Origin: Symbiodinium natans
Taxonomy: Eukaryota > Sar > Dinophyceae > Suessiales > Symbiodiniaceae
Length of the DNA stretch: 60,000 nt
Direction of reading: 5' to 3'
Assembly (NCBI GenBank): GCA_905221605.1
Contig: CAJNDS010002457.1
Span: 761,501-821,500 of the forward strand
Shown here: positions 10,505 through 21,055 of the stretch, one piece after another
How the letters are laid out: each line of letters starts with the position of its first letter
Numbering within the stretch: the first letter of the stretch is position 1
Translations under genes and position numbers: made by a program
Notes under the pieces: generated by a model
What the model saw: only the letters and a program-made list of their open reading frames with translations
Database searches by the model: none
Told to the model about the DNA's origin: nothing

Positions 10505-11181
10505 GTGAGCTCGCCTATGAGGTGGCGAGTCAGGGCCCAGTTCCTAAGTTTAGGGTTTAGGGTTTAGGGTTTAGGGTTTAGGGTTACTCCTACAAGGATG
10601 GTTTGAGGGTGTAAGGGTTTAGTTTTAGAAGTCGAGTTCCACGGGCCCTAGATTTGGGGGCGGTTATAAGAAGTACCATTTAGATCGGTCCCTCAAGTAA
10701 ATTAGTATATTAAAGGGGCACTTGCTTGTACAGGGAGACCGCAAACGCCAAGACCCCAAACAATCTTGGTTAAGGGCGGTGCTTTTGATGAGTGTCGCTG
10801 GCACGTGCTTCTTCTCACAGCCCGGGATAAGTATTTACGTAGGCATTAGAACTCTGAATCTGAACCAAAGCCTGAAGACTGAAAGCAGGGTGTTTTTTTG
10901 GCTTATGGCTTAAATTGGGGAAGGGTCTCACCCTGGCCTATGGCTCAAGCTTGCAAGAGTGCGAGCCAGCTATGGAAATAGAACAAGGCCCACACAGCAA
11001 ACAGAGCCGATGGTACCAATGAGAGCTCCATCCATAAGTCCCCACGCTCAACCCTAAACGGTTTAGGGTTTAGGGTTTAGGGGTTTAGGGTTTTAGGGTT
11101 TTAGGGTTTTAGGGTTTAGGGTTTAGGGTTTTAGGGTTTAGGGTCCCTAAACCCTGGAACCCTAAACCCTACCTCCCGTGT

Positions 11182-11334
11182 CTCAAGGCACCCAGACGGT
11201 GCCCCACACTAGCCATGACCCCTCGCACGTGTACCCGCGAGCCTGCAACTCTGAACAGCCCTGACCCGCCCAAAAAGCCTGGCAGACTCACCGTTCCAGC
11301 TGAAACCCAACAACAAAAATCTCAATCGATGCTG
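11182..11334 (+). CDS. Exon before an E1 element, unknown
   Basis: TCTCAAG acceptor, then about 50 open codons (APRRCPTLAMTPRTCTREPA...) up to the E1 element that starts AAGGAGGGGCCCCC. The composition is basic and Pro-rich. Confidence 0.4.
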
Positions 11335-11575
11335 CTAGAAGGAGGGGCCCCCTTCTGTAGTAGGTATAGCTCAGGGACTTCTAACCTAAGATCGGATCCT
11401 TATGACTTATAAACCAATTTACTTTGTCATAGTTGGGTAACATTTTACATGTGTAAGGGTACTTAAACCCAATACGGAACATAATTTTAAGTTTTTAATA
11501 CTATCCCAACCATGAACTCGTTTAGGGTCCTTACAACTCTACTTGTAACATGGGGAGGGGCCCCTTCTTGTGAAG
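11335..11575. mobile_element. E1 element, enlarged
   Basis: CTAGAAGGAGGGGCCCCC ... GGGAGGGGCCCCTTCTTGTG. The interior carries about 100 extra bases compared with the usual 110-130 bp. Confidence 0.6.
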
Positions 11576-12064
11576 AGTAGGCTCAACTTCCCACCCCGGC
11601 GCCATGCCAAAGTGTGTTCCCGAGTCTGCCTTGGGGGGACTGAACAACCCAGACCCCTGGGAGGATCCCAAAAAGTAGAACCCCCAAATAGTACCCCCAC
11701 ACCCCTTAGGCTCAAAAATAGCCCACAAACCTTACATAAGAAGGCCTTTGGGCCCAAAAATCCTAACATAAGAGTCCTTAGACCCTTAGGGTACTACTAT
11801 TGGGTGATTCTTGGGAAGCCTAAACCCTAAACCCTAATTAAACCCTAGGGGATCTACTTTTTGGATCCTACCAGGGGTCTGGGAAGTAAAGGTGTCGCAC
11901 TGAGTGGCCTCCGAGTTAGAAGTGGGGTTTGGGGTTTAGGGTTTAGAGTTTATGGTTTGGGGTTTGGGGTTTAGGGCTCTACGGGCCTTAAATTGGGTTC
12001 TGGCATTGACCACCATGCTTCGTTGCATCATGCTCTATTCCATGTCGTATCTGCGGCCAAAGCC

Positions 12065-12205
12065 CGAACTCCTCCTAACCCTAAACCCTAAAAACTCAAC
12101 CCTACACCCTCAACCCTAAACCCCAAGCCCTAAACCCGAAACCGTAAACCCTGAACCCTAAACCCCAAACCCTAAACCCCAATAAACCCTAAACCCTAAA
12201 CCCGG
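12065..12205 (+). repeat. Degenerate CCCTAAA array
   Basis: Units CCCTAAA, CCCCAAG, CCCGAAA and CCGTAAA are mixed, in contrast to perfect arrays nearby. Confidence 0.85.
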
Positions 12206-12220
12206 CAATCCCCAAAAAAG

Positions 12221-12310
12221 GCGCCGGAGCTTGCGGACCGAGGCCCCAGTCCCTGGCGCAGCGCCGCCTGGCGCGCACCGTGGCGCATGTCCAGGCGGCC
12301 CCGACGGATG
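12221..12310 (+). CDS. GC-rich exon, unknown
   Basis: AAAAAAG acceptor. The best frame reads GPRPQSLAQRRLARTVAHVQ. It lies between a CCCTAAA block and a TTTAGGG block. Another frame is also open. Confidence 0.4.
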
Positions 12311-12824
12311 AGGGGGTTGAGGGTTTAGTGTTTAGGGTTTAGGGTTAGGGGTTAGGGGTTAGGGGTACTTAGGGTACTGAAGGAGTTGTTTAGGGAAATT
12401 AGGGAATTTCTTTATGCGATTTAGGAATATTCCCTCATGGAATTTAGGGAATCTAGGGTTTGTGTTTTCGGGTATTTGGGGTTTTAGGGGTGAAGTCCGC
12501 ATGCAAACAGGGTTTATAATTTTGGGTTTAGGTTTAGGGAGTGTGTAGTTGGAGGTCCCCCCCCCTCAATTCTAAGGGCCCATGTAACTTTTAGGGTTTA
12601 GGGTTTAGGGTTTACTGCAAAAGGGTTTAGGCGGTTTAGGGTTTTGGGTTTTGGGTTTAGGGTAACTGTTCAGTATATTCTCGGGCCCTAAAACTGCTAC
12701 GTAACACTCCTTCTTTACGGCCCGAGTCTATACTGTACAGCTACATGAACCCTTTGAGAAACCCCTGAACCCTGTACCGCCCAAACCCTAAACCCTAAGT
12801 TTTGAGTTCCCGAGTCTGCCGCAG

Positions 12825-13190
12825 CCGCTTTTTTTGCTACTGCCAAGAGGAGGTGTCCATTGTCAATCGGAGCCAATCGCCCCTCTTGAAGACCTCCCTA
12901 AGCAATTGAGGGTTTAGGGTTTACCGTAGCGTTTAGTAGGGTGTAGGGCAGCCCAAAAACTCAACAAGTCTAACCTCAACTCAGCAAAGGTCGTTGTCTT
13001 TTTTTGGGCCGAAGAAACTGGGAGAACCGGCGGATGTTGTGTGGGCTGGCGCCCTGTCGCAGCCATGGCGGTGGACGTCATGGATCCATGCGACACCTCC
13101 CTGGTGGGCAAGGCTTGGGATGAGGGGGGATTATGCTACGGGTGTTGTTGTACAGACGCATGCTTGCTCATAGTTCAACCCAGAGACTAG
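12825..13190 (+). CDS. Two possible terminal exons, unknown
   Basis: 12825-12909 (CCGCAG acceptor) reads CYCQEEVSIVNRSQSPLLKT and ends in TGA. 12985-13190 (CTCAG acceptor) is open for 68 codons, contains MAVDVMDPCDTSLVGKAWDE and a Cys-rich YGCCCTDACLL, and ends in TAG. No family is recognised. Confidence 0.4.
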
Positions 13191-13611
13191 TCCGGAGATT
13201 TCTGCCAGGCCTTTTCGAGACGAAGCCAGGCATATAGACCCCCAATTGCAGCTCCTGTTTTGGGGCACCTACGTCTACGGTTATGAATGGTGTCATCTAA
13301 GGTGGTAGTCCGAGCCAAGGATCGGATCATCTTCAAGGAACCTTCAGGGAGTTTGGGAGTTTAGGGTTTCATTCGGGTTCAGGGTTTAGGTCGCTAAACC
13401 CCAAACCCCAAACCCCAAACCCCAAACCCCAAACCCCAAACCCTAAACCCTAAACCCTAAACCCTAAACCCTAAACCCTAAACCCTGGATGTAAAAGGGC
13501 TTGAGGGTTTCAGGGTTTAGGACATCCCCGCAGACCTGAACCCGGCTACGGCGTAGCGCCCTTCAGGGCTTCTTCAATGCCACCTCCAACTTTCGGACGC
13601 TGGCCTGCCTA

Positions 13612-13835
13612 GGGTTTAGGGTTTAGGGTTTAGGGTTTAGGGTTTAGGGTTTAGGGTTTAGGGTTTAGGGTTTAGGGTTTAGGGTTTAGGGTTTAGGGTT
13701 TAGGCTTTAGGGTTTAGGGTTTAGGGTTCAGGGTTCAGGGTTTAGGGTTGAGGGCTGAGGGCTGAGGGCTGAGGGTTTAGGGTTGAGGGTTTAGGGTTTA
13801 GGGCTTAGGGTTTAGGGTTTAGGGCGTTCAGGGTT
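13612..13835 (+). repeat. Largest TTTAGGG array (about 220 bp)
   Basis: About 14 perfect units, then variants GGTTCAG, GGCTGAG and GGCTTAG. It follows a possible exon at 13570-13610 (GFFNATSNFRTLA). Confidence 0.95.
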
Positions 13836-14204
13836 TAGGGTTCTTCGATGGCATCTAGGATGTGGTGACATGTTTGAGGATTTAGTCGGGGGATACTGAG
13901 AACATACCCTAAACCGAAAGTCCAAATCCCGAGGGTCCTGGGACAAACCAACAAAATTCCCCAGAGCGGCAGCAGACACCCAGCTGTACCTGGAGTAGCC
14001 CTTGTGATCTTGCAAAAAACGGGTAGTGTACCTTGCTTATTGGGAAAATCACTAGTACCTTTGTTTAGGTGCCGCGTCACTTTAGGTATGTCTCTTGGTG
14101 CAGAGCTGAGCCCATACTTCAAGCTCAGAGTTCCCTAAAGTCTAAGAGAAGATGGTTCATCCCTAAAGCCTACACCATGAAGCCTAGACCGTTTCTTTTA
14201 GGGT

Positions 14205-14262
14205 TTAGGGTTTAGGGTCTTAGGGTCTTAGGGTCTTAGGGTCTTAGGGTCTTAGGGTTTAG
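14205..14262 (+). repeat. Octamer-variant array TCTTAGGG
   Basis: Six tandem units of TCTTAGGG bounded by canonical TTTAGGG. Confidence 0.85.
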
Positions 14263-14267
14263 GGTAG

Positions 14268-14385
14268 CCAAGCTTGGGTCGCTGGGCAACTTGCGCGTGC
14301 TCTGAGGAACATGGTCCGCTCGATGCCTACCATCTTCAACCCTTCGGCGGTGGGAGCCATCCAAGCTGCCATCGAATGCTGCTAT

Positions 14386-14393
<8 letters not shown>
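14268..14393 (+). CDS. Exon, unknown (possible membrane or channel segment)
   Basis: GGGTAG acceptor; the frame reads QAWVAGQLARALRNMVRSMP then TIFNPSAVGAIQAAIEC. It ends at a (GA)n tract (14394-14525), which is probably intronic. No domain can be assigned safely. Confidence 0.5.
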
Positions 14394-14442
<49 letters not shown>

Positions 14443-14526
14443 CGAGAGAGAGAGAGCGAGAGCGAGAGAGAGAGAGCGAGAGCGAGAGAGAGAAAGAGAG
14501 ACAGAGAGAGAGAGAGAGAGAGAAAA
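14394..14526. repeat. (GA)n microsatellite
   Basis: Nearly pure purine tract. The Arg-Glu and Ser-Leu open frames on the two strands are repeat artefacts. Confidence 0.95.
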
Positions 14527-14827
14527 AATGAGAGAGAGGGAGACAGAGAGGGAGACAGAGGAAAAATATTTGCACAGGGTTTACGGTTTGGGTTACGGTT
14601 ACAAATTGGATTTATTTTTGAATTTGGTTTGTAAGTATCACGACTTACCGCCGTTGGACATCCCTTAGCTACGGTTAGTTAGTACACTCAAGGGGCCGCT
14701 CCCTGTACCCCCAGGCACGGGCAGCCCCACCAATTGCAGTCGTGTCCGCCAGTTTTCCCGGCTTCAAGCTCCCTGATTCGGAGGTTCAGGGGTAGCTTAG
14801 TGTGAAGTAGTGGTTAGGTGTTTTCAG

Positions 14828-14947
14828 CACATCACTTCCCAACCACGCAAGACTCGAAGCAATGTCCACCACGACTTAAAAAGCGGAATGGAGCCTTGCG
14901 CGAGGAGGATGCGAAACTTAAGTGTGCGAATTCAGGCCGCGGTCAGG
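14828..14947 (+). CDS. Exon, unknown
   Basis: GTTTTCAG acceptor, 40 open codons (HITSQPRKTRSNVHHDLKSG...), then GTTCCT donor. A second frame is open too. Confidence 0.35.
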
Positions 14948-15158
14948 GTTCCTTAGAATTTCGGGTTTGTAGGAGCAGCCTCCGTACTGTAATCGGATCT
15001 AGTTGAGGGATTTATGTCCGAAGTTCCACTGCGTATGCTGCTTATCGCCCAAGTGTGATTCTTGAGGTCAGCCTCTAAATGTCGGTTCCTTTTTTGGGTA
15101 TTCCTCTGTTATCATACGGAGCCGTGTTTTGGGTAACCCCAAAGTGTGCATACGGAAG

Positions 15159-15281
15159 ATGGAGACCCACATCAATATCACTTTGCTCTTTCGCACTAGA
15201 GGCTTCCCGCCAAAGATCCTCGCTGGCCGAGCGAATTCGTACTTGCGGCCGCTGTCCATCGAGAGATGTGCCCTCGGCTAG
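15159..15281 (+). CDS. Exon, unknown
   Basis: CGGAAG acceptor, frame METHINITLLFRTRGFPPKI then LAGRANSYLRPLSIERCALG, stop TAG. Strongly protein-like, family unknown. An E1 element follows at 15303. Confidence 0.5.
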   Translation: METHINITLLFRTRGFPPKILAGRANSYLRPLSIERCALG

Positions 15282-15302
15282 AGGATGTAGGGTTTTCGGG
15301 AA

Positions 15303-15416
15303 AGGGCCCCGTAGTTATAAGTAGAGTTATAAGGACCCGAAGTTCGGTTAAAAGGATCCTATCTTGGGTTATATGTCCCTGAGCTATAGTTAGTATAGTA
15401 AGGGGGCCCTCCTTGT
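15303..15416. mobile_element. E1 element
   Basis: GGGCCCCGTAGTTATAAGTAG ... AGGGGGCCCTCCTTGTAG, full length. Confidence 0.65.
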
Positions 15417-15940
15417 AGGGCTTAGGGTTTTGGGTTTAGGGCTTATAGGCAGGGATATCGAGGCTTTATCTTCACGGATCTACCTAGGGTAAATTTGCGC
15501 CTGAAGTTGTAATTCATATTTTCCCATACTTAAAGTACATAACCCTTTCATAACGGTAGAAAGGTTATTCTAGGTATATGGGTATACGACTATCCGTTAT
15601 GATGTCCCGAGATCGTGTCGGCAAGTGGCCCCTGCGCTTGCTGACTCGCAACGCCCCCCAAAATAAATTTAGTCCCTGTATTGCCCTTATTGTAAGGAAG
15701 ATGTTTTATTTATTTCTTATTTTTAATCTGTTGTGATTTTGTTTGGGTGGGGGGGGGGGGGGGGTTCGTAAGCAATTGGTAGTAGACCCAAGAAACCTTC
15801 AGCTCTTCTCCCTCCGGAGTCTGCCTTTGCAATCCCATCCAGTCAAGTAGAGAGAAAGTCGCGAAGCTAGCCTGCTCCCTAAACCCTAAAGCCTAAACCC
15901 TAAGCCCTAAACCCTAAACCCTAAACCCTAAACCCGCCAG

Positions 15941-16023
15941 AAAGTACTTGTTTAAGCCAGGCCACAGAACCACTCTCAGCCTTCCGAGGAAAGGACTTCA
16001 AGCAAGGCTTTCATCCTGTCATA
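15941..16023 (+). CDS. Exon before an E15 element, unknown
   Basis: CCCTAAACCCGCCAG acceptor; reads KYLFKPGHRTTLSLPRKGLQ. Donor GTTCCC lies at the left end of the E15 element (16021-16117). Confidence 0.45.
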
Positions 16024-16117
16024 TAGGGGTTCCCTACTTGGGGTCGCCTATATCATGCGGTACCTTATCATAGGACCCTCCAGAAGGGACCCTAGCTTAA
16101 AGAACTGCCCAGAGGAC
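16021..16117. mobile_element. E15 TIR element
   Basis: TAGGGGTTCCCTACTTGGGG ... AGGGACCCTAGCTTAAAG resembles the copy at 1110. Confidence 0.45.
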
Positions 16118-16136
16118 AGCGCAATAAGACTTTGCC

Positions 16137-16244
16137 CCTAAACCCTAAACCCTAAACCCTAAACCCTAAACCCTAAACCCTAAACCCTAAACCCTAAACC
16201 CTAAACCCTAAACCCTAAACCCTAAACCCTAAACCCTAAACCCT
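16137..16244 (+). repeat. CCCTAAA array (15 perfect units)
   Basis: Perfect heptamer array directly upstream of the exon at 16254. Confidence 0.95.
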
Positions 16245-16253
16245 GTAGCTGAG

Positions 16254-16584
16254 CTGCGGACTCTCCAAATCAGCTGCTGGCTGCTAAAGGTGTTAATCGC
16301 ACTGGCTACAAAGACTTTGCCGGCGTGTTCTATCCACATGCCGCTGGTCTCAACACCAAGATGGGGTTTAGCGTTTAGGTCCAATACCTTACCTAGCCTG
16401 CAGTTCCCATTCGTTGATCTCCCAGCAAGAGTCCGATGCGAGTCAGGTTTGGCGGAAGATCAGCGCCGTGCGACGCGCACGCCTGAAGAAGCACCATGCC
16501 CCTGTTAGATCCTGGGTTGTTCCAGCTTCGTGCACCTTTTGCATGCGGAGAGTGAGATGCTGTCCTTGGTCCTACAGCAGTTAG
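16254..16584 (+). CDS. Two exons, unknown protein
   Basis: 16254-16360 reads ADSPNQLLAAKGVNRTGYKD then FAGVFYPHAAGLNTK. 16404-16584 (CCTGCAG acceptor) is open for 60 codons, reads SDASQVWRKISAVRRARLKK and ends in TAG after a Cys-rich tail. The first exon has two competing frames. Confidence 0.45.
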
Positions 16585-16916
16585 AACGTTCACATTATAT
16601 GGCCTTCACCTTCCCCACCCAATTTCCACGTATGTCTTAATCTGCCTGCCTTCATCCACTCCTCACCCTCCCCTAAACGGGCACTCCCCCACAACAACTC
16701 TAAACTCTAGAATCCCAACCCTAAACCCTAAACCCTAAACCCTAAACCCTAAACCCTAAACCCTAAACCCTAAACCCTGGAAAAGTTTGCCTTCCCAAGG
16801 CCTGGCTCTGAAAAAAGCCTTCAAAACCCCCTCACTCCCTAAGTCCCGTAGAGCCAAAGCCTGACACCCTTGGAAATTCCCATAAGCACCCAACCTCTTC
16901 TATCCCCGAACCCTCA

Positions 16917-16988
16917 GGGTTTAGGGTTTAGGGTTTAGGGTTTAGGGTTTAGGGTTTAGGGTTTAGGGTTTAGGGTTTAGGGTTTAGG
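16917..16988 (+). repeat. TTTAGGG array
   Basis: Ten perfect units. A CCCTAAA array lies 140 bp upstream (16722-16778), so the pair forms an inverted repeat around 16779-16912, which has no clear exon. Confidence 0.95.
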
Positions 16989-17040
16989 GTAACCCTTGTC
17001 CCTAAACCCTCATGCCCTAAATCCCCTCCACCCGACTCAG

Positions 17041-17093
17041 GTGCCGCCCTCTGGGGCATATGCTGACGGCGCTGCACGCTGGCAGCGCTTTGG
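17041..17093 (+). CDS. Short exon, unknown
   Basis: CGACTCAG acceptor, VPPSGAYADGAARWQRFG, then GTTCTC. Confidence 0.45.
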
Positions 17094-17280
17094 GGTTCTC
17101 TAGGGCTTACTGTAGGGATCCCCAGAGAAAGCGTTAGGATTTGGTTTAGGGATGTAGGGCTTAAGGGTAGGGTTGAGGGTTCACGGCTTAGGCTTAGAGT
17201 TTGGGACAAGAGTCTGGGCTCCAAAAGGATTTTGCGGGTGGCGGAAAAAACACCACCTAAACCTTAAACCCTAATCCCCC

Positions 17281-17300
17281 CCCCACCCACCCACCCACTC

Positions 17301-17345
<45 letters not shown>

Positions 17346-17351
17346 AAAACA
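17281..17351. repeat. Poly-C / poly-A tract
   Basis: A C-rich run (about 35 C) followed by A12-14. The Gly-rich minus frame through it is an artefact. Confidence 0.9.
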
Positions 17352-17354
17352 AAG

Positions 17355-17476
17355 GAGGAATAAATGGGATGTCGAGGAACTGCCTCGGCTATGACCTCGA
17401 GGTCTCCTTGGCCTTGATCCGCGAAGGCCGGATGAAGACCGACTATGATGGACCCTCCGCGGCAGAGCACGCCGTT
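17355..17476 (+). CDS. Exon before an E6 element, unknown
   Basis: CAAAG acceptor; the frame reads SRNCLGYDLEVSLALIREGR then MKTDYDGPSAAEHAV. The donor may be GCTTAA, just before the E6 left end GTGGGGGTCGGAAG. Read further, it would stop at TAA. Confidence 0.5.
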
Positions 17477-17612
17477 GCTTAATTGTGGGGGTCGGAAGAA
17501 TTACGAATAGCTTTTTTTGCCTTATTAATTTTGATATACTTTTCGATAATCCCCCCCAAAAAAAGTGAAAAGTAAAGTAACCTATTCTGCTTATGAAGGC
17601 CCCTATGGTAGG
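17477..17612 (+). mobile_element. E6 element
   Basis: GTGGGGGTCGGAAGAATTAC ... GAAGGCCCCTATGGTAG. It has the E6 ends, with a diverged interior. Confidence 0.55.
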
Positions 17613-17804
17613 GTAGCTATATACATGGCCCCTCTCACATCGGCCCTGAATTTGGGGAACCTTTGTATACCCCTTGTATACCCTAGAAAACCCAAGGGCC
17701 CACACTTCAGAGCCCTTTAAAGCGGGTAAGGGACCATAGAAAAGGTTTAGGGTTTAGGGTTTAGGGCTTAGGGTTTAGGGTTTAGGGTTTAGTGTACCAT
17801 GCAG

Positions 17805-17977
17805 CCTCCCTTCGATCAATTGCGCAAGCTATGCTGTGGCTTGTTTGGGGAGGTCTTTTTTGTATTCCTCCCGAAGCGCTGATACCCTAAGCGCCCTGGT
17901 TTGAGCAGGTGGAGACGCACCTGTGCCACATGCAAAAGCGACTACCTTCCTGCCCAACCCCGAACCACATTCCCTGA
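17805..17977 (+). CDS. Exon pair, unknown protein
   Basis: 17805-17852 (PPFDQLRKLCCGLFGE) and 17909-17977 (VETHLCHMQKRLPSCPTPNH, stop TGA), joined by a 56-nt GT-AG intron in phase 0. Confidence 0.5.
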
Positions 17978-18076
17978 CGCTAAAAGCGTGGGCTGGCGTG
18001 GAGGTTGTTCAGTCTAACCCTAAACCCTAAACCCTAAACCCTAAACCCCAATTAACCCTAAACCCTAAACTGCAAG

Positions 18077-18172
18077 AGAAGGCTACCTCCCACCCATGCC
18101 TTGCATGAGCGATCACAAGGACTGGTCCAGATGATGGGCAGACCTCTGAAGCGTGACGGGCTCGGAATTTAG
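18077..18172 (+). CDS. Possible terminal exon, unknown
   Basis: CTGCAAG acceptor, 31 codons (RRLPPTHALHERSQGLVQMM...), stop TAG. Flanked by CCCTAAA (18015-18072) and TTTAGGG (18199-18270). Confidence 0.5.
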   Translation, partial: RRLPPTHALHERSQGLVQMMGRPLKRDGLGI

Positions 18173-18274
18173 GATTTAGGCAAAAGGGGCCAGGGTTTAG
18201 GTTTAGGGTTTAGGGTTTAGGGTTTAGGGTTTAGGGTTTAGGGTTTAGGGTTTAGTTTAGGGTTTAGGGTTTTC

Positions 18275-18420
18275 AGGGGGATTGGCCTGGCTGGTTGCAC
18301 TTGCATGAAGCAGGCTGTTGCAGAGGCTGCTTGCCGAAGCCCCACTCTGTCGGGTGTCAGGGTGCGGCTGACAGCTTAGGAAGACATGGCCTGTATGGGG
18401 TTTATGAAACCCTGACGGGA
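18275..18420 (+). CDS. Possible Cys-rich exon
   Basis: TTTTCAG acceptor, open for about 50 codons: GDWPGWLHLHEAGCCRGCLP. Donor uncertain. A TTTAGGG array follows at 18499-18580. Confidence 0.35.
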
Positions 18421-18874
18421 TTTAGGTTTTTGGGACCCCCTTGGGCCGAAACCTACAAAAGGGCCTACTAGACCGAAGCTTGTAATCGCAAGGGCGATAG
18501 GGTTTAGGGTTTAGGGTTTAGGGTTTAGGGTTTAGGGTTTAGGGTTTAGGGTTTAGGGTTTAGGGTTTAGGGTTTAGGGTGCATCATTGAAAGTTCACCA
18601 ACACATCCCCCGCATTCAGATTGTATCAAAGATACATACTCTGAGCTTGAGCGCTTTGTGTGAAGCACGGGCGTTCTGCGGTGCGGGCCTCAGTGGGTGG
18701 TGGGTTTGAGGGGACTCCGGACAGGCTTCAGAGGTCCGTGTTAAAAAAGGGTGCTGATGCCTAGGCTGGGTGGCAAAGTGGCCCAATGAGTCCTCTCTCG
18801 TTGTCTTGTGCCTTGGCTCACGCTTGGGGTTCTATCTCTGGGGTTATAAATTATGAGTAGGTGCACAATTACAG

Positions 18875-18999
18875 TTGTTGAAAGCCTTACCGGGTCCAAG
18901 CTTGCCTAAAGACCTGAAGGACCAGTGGCTCGGGACGGCTGTTCCACCCTGCTCTTCAGGGCCAACACGCTCGGAAAGCGCCCCGTGGCTACACTTTGG
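18875..18999 (+). CDS. Exon, unknown
   Basis: AATTACAG acceptor; reads LLKALPGPSLPKDLKDQWLG then TAVPPCSSGPTRSESAPWLH; it runs into degenerate TTTAGGG. Confidence 0.45.
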
Positions 19000-19084
19000 C
19001 TTTGGGTTTAGGGTTTGGGTTGGAGGGCTTAGGGCGCAAGGTCTAGAGCTTAGGGCTTATAAGGCTTTAGGACCTGGTGCTGAG

Positions 19085-19417
19085 AATGCTGTGTTTCTCC
19101 GCCATAAGCACTGTTCGACCTGTCAGTACACCCTACAAGGAGGGCCCCCCCCCCCCCCCCCCCCCCCTGATAAGTAGACATATAAGGACCCTTAAATTAT
19201 AGGTTATAAGTTATAAGGATCCTACCTTAGGTTATAAGTCCCTGAACTATAGCTAGTTTGGTAAGGGTGCCCCCGAAGCCCTAAACCCTAAACCCTAAAC
19301 CCTCCTTGTAGGGGGGCCCCTCCTTGTAGACCTCTTGAGGACCCTTGTGACCTACGCTGGGTCGTCGGAGTGGCTGACATCGAACTTCGAACCTCGCCAG
19401 TGCAGCCAAAGGGCCTC
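19085..19417 (+). CDS. Two exons separated by an E1 element
   Basis: About 19085-19128 reads ENAVFLRHKHCSTCQYT and stops at the E1 left end. 19330-19417, after the E1 right end CCTTGTAG, reads DLLRTLVTYAGSSEWLTSNF with a GTAGGG donor. Protein unknown. Confidence 0.5.
19129..19329. mobile_element. E1 element with inserted CCCTAAA units
   Basis: CTACAAGGAGGGCCCC ... CTCCTTGTAG. Near the right end a CCCTAAA block (19280-19301) is present and the terminal CCTCCTTGTAG occurs twice. Confidence 0.65.
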
Positions 19418-19479
19418 GTAGGGTTTAGGGTTTAGGGTTTAGGGTTTAGGGTTTAGGGTTTAGGGTTTAGGGTTTCAGA

Positions 19480-19582
19480 TACTTAGCTAGGTAGGCTTTT
19501 GGGACATTGGGTTATTTTTCCGTATTGGGCTTAAGAGGATCCTATTTAGGAATATTTTGGGGTTTCAAGGGCCATCCTAGTT
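19480..19582. mobile_element. E7 TIR element
   Basis: GCTAGGTAGGCTTTTGGGAC ... TTTCAAGGGCCATCCTAGT. Confidence 0.5.
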
Positions 19583-19622
19583 AGGGTTTAGGCTTAGGGT
19601 TTCAAATCGTCGCACTGTCCAG

Positions 19623-19874
19623 AATAAACAGGACAAGTGACAAGAGTCTTTGCGTGCTGCTCAGCCGATCGAGCGTTGAGTTCACCTGTGGCGACAAGCG
19701 GGCTAGCCGGGCTAACTGTCATTGCTCTAAACCCTAAACCCTAAACCACCTTCTTTGTTGGTGTTATCTGTACTTGTCCGATCTCACTCTGCCTCTCTAG
19801 TCTTTTCTCCTGATTATCCAGGCCTTCCACTTCACCTTGGGCATCGCTCGCGCTGCTGGATGTGAGAGAGTTGG
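19623..19874 (+). CDS. Two possible exons, unknown
   Basis: 19623-19737 reads INRTSDKSLCVLLSRSSVEF then TCGDKRASRANCHCSK. 19822-19874 (TTATCCAG acceptor) reads AFHFTLGIARAAGCERVG. Confidence 0.4.
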
Positions 19875-19984
19875 GGTTGTTGTGATTTGGGGTTTAGGCC
19901 GGTTTAGGGTTTACAGGGTTTAGGGTTTATCTAGGGTTTAGGGTTTAGGGTTTAGGGTTATTCTACCATGACAACATCCCTCAG

Positions 19985-20140
19985 GCCCGACGGTTTCGGA
20001 TTCAGGGGTCAGGTCGGCCGCTCATCCTACATGTCTTGGTCCACAAATACCGGCAGATGGTTGTTTCTGTCTTGTGTGTGAACATGCAACAGCAGCCTAG
20101 AATCTGCCCAAAAGCGTCTCGCCTTCAGGGCTCAACTTAG
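19985..20140 (+). CDS. Possible terminal exon, unknown
   Basis: CCCTCAG acceptor and 51 open codons to TAG: ARRFRIQGSGRPLILHVLVH then KYRQMVVSVLCVNMQQQPRI. A donor GTTGTT after the ATG codon is an alternative end. Confidence 0.5.
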   Translation, partial: ARRFRIQGSGRPLILHVLVHKYRQMVVSVLCVNMQQQPRICPKASRLQGST

Positions 20141-20482
20141 CGGAGTAGCAGCTCCTCAATCATCCTGAACCCTATGGGCCAAACAGTCCCCATAAACCCC
20201 AAAAACCTTATCGACCCTACAAACACTCTAAACCCTGTAAACCCAAAACACCCTAGAAGCCCTGAGAACCCTGTAAGCCCTAAACCCTTCAATCCATCCG
20301 ACAGCAGCCCAGGAGCTGAATGTCTCAAGGAGGGGCCCGACCTCCCACTGCGGTGCCATGCCCCAGTGTGTCCAGCAAACTAAAACTGGGTGCCTTCAAA
20401 CAGGAACTGAGAAGAATGATGGTGACAATCTAAGAATATCATTGATAAGAAAAGAGGGTGCTGGTACTGGTGGAGGTGGTTC

Positions 20483-20504
20483 GTAGTAGTAGTAGTAGTA
20501 GTAG

Positions 20505-20552
<48 letters not shown>

Positions 20553-20597
20553 AACAACTAGTAGGAGTAGTAGGAGTAGGAGGAGTAGGAGGAGTAG
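20483..20597. repeat. (GTA)n/(CTA)n trinucleotide palindrome
   Basis: GTAGTAGTAG... turns directly into TACTACTACT..., then AGTAGGAGTAGG. The two halves are complementary and can form a long hairpin. Poly-Thr and poly-Val frames are artefacts. Confidence 0.95.
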
Positions 20598-20822
20598 GGT
20601 GTTTATAGGCAGGCGGTTTAGAATTTGCAAGACTGGCGCGCTTTGAGCCTTTCAGCGCTTCTGTTTCGATGGGGTATGCGTTAGAAGTAGGTTAAGTGCC
20701 GGGCCCCCAAATCTTGAGCTAACCCTAAGTAAGCCCTAAGCCCTATGAACCCTAAACTGGCCCTACCCTCAACCCTACCACTCAACCCCGTTAACCCTGA
20801 GCCCTGGACCCTGTAGACCAAG

Positions 20823-21055
20823 AGGTGCGGGCTACCCCAAGGAGAGTCGGGCGCTGGGAAGAATGCGCCTTGGCCTTGGCCCAGATCTTCGTCCGGAGTT
20901 TTCCAGGTTGGTGTTTGGGGTTTGGGGTTTTGAGTTTTGGTTTTTGGAGGTGGGGTGTGGTGCTTAAGGCGTTTTCGGGGTACTTGGTGCGACTAAACCC
21001 TAGGCCCTAGAGGCCGAAAACGCAATCAAGCCCTACAACATCGTTGAAGATTTAG
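20823..21055 (+). CDS. Exon pair, unknown protein
   Basis: 20823-20906 (VRATPRRVGRWEECALALAQ, donor GTTGGTG) and 21013-21055 (AENAIKPYNIVEDL, donor GTGGTT). Both have AG acceptors. The intron is filled by TTTGGGG/TTTAGGG variants. Confidence 0.5.

Noticed and set aside
14311-14634. Arg/Glu-rich and Leu/Ser-rich proteins
   Set aside because: Translations of the (GA)n microsatellite; only the first about 40 codons upstream are credible.
17264-17705. 144-codon minus frame with poly-Gly/Phe
   Set aside because: Runs through poly-C/poly-A and an E6 element; the plus exon 17355-17476 is more convincing.
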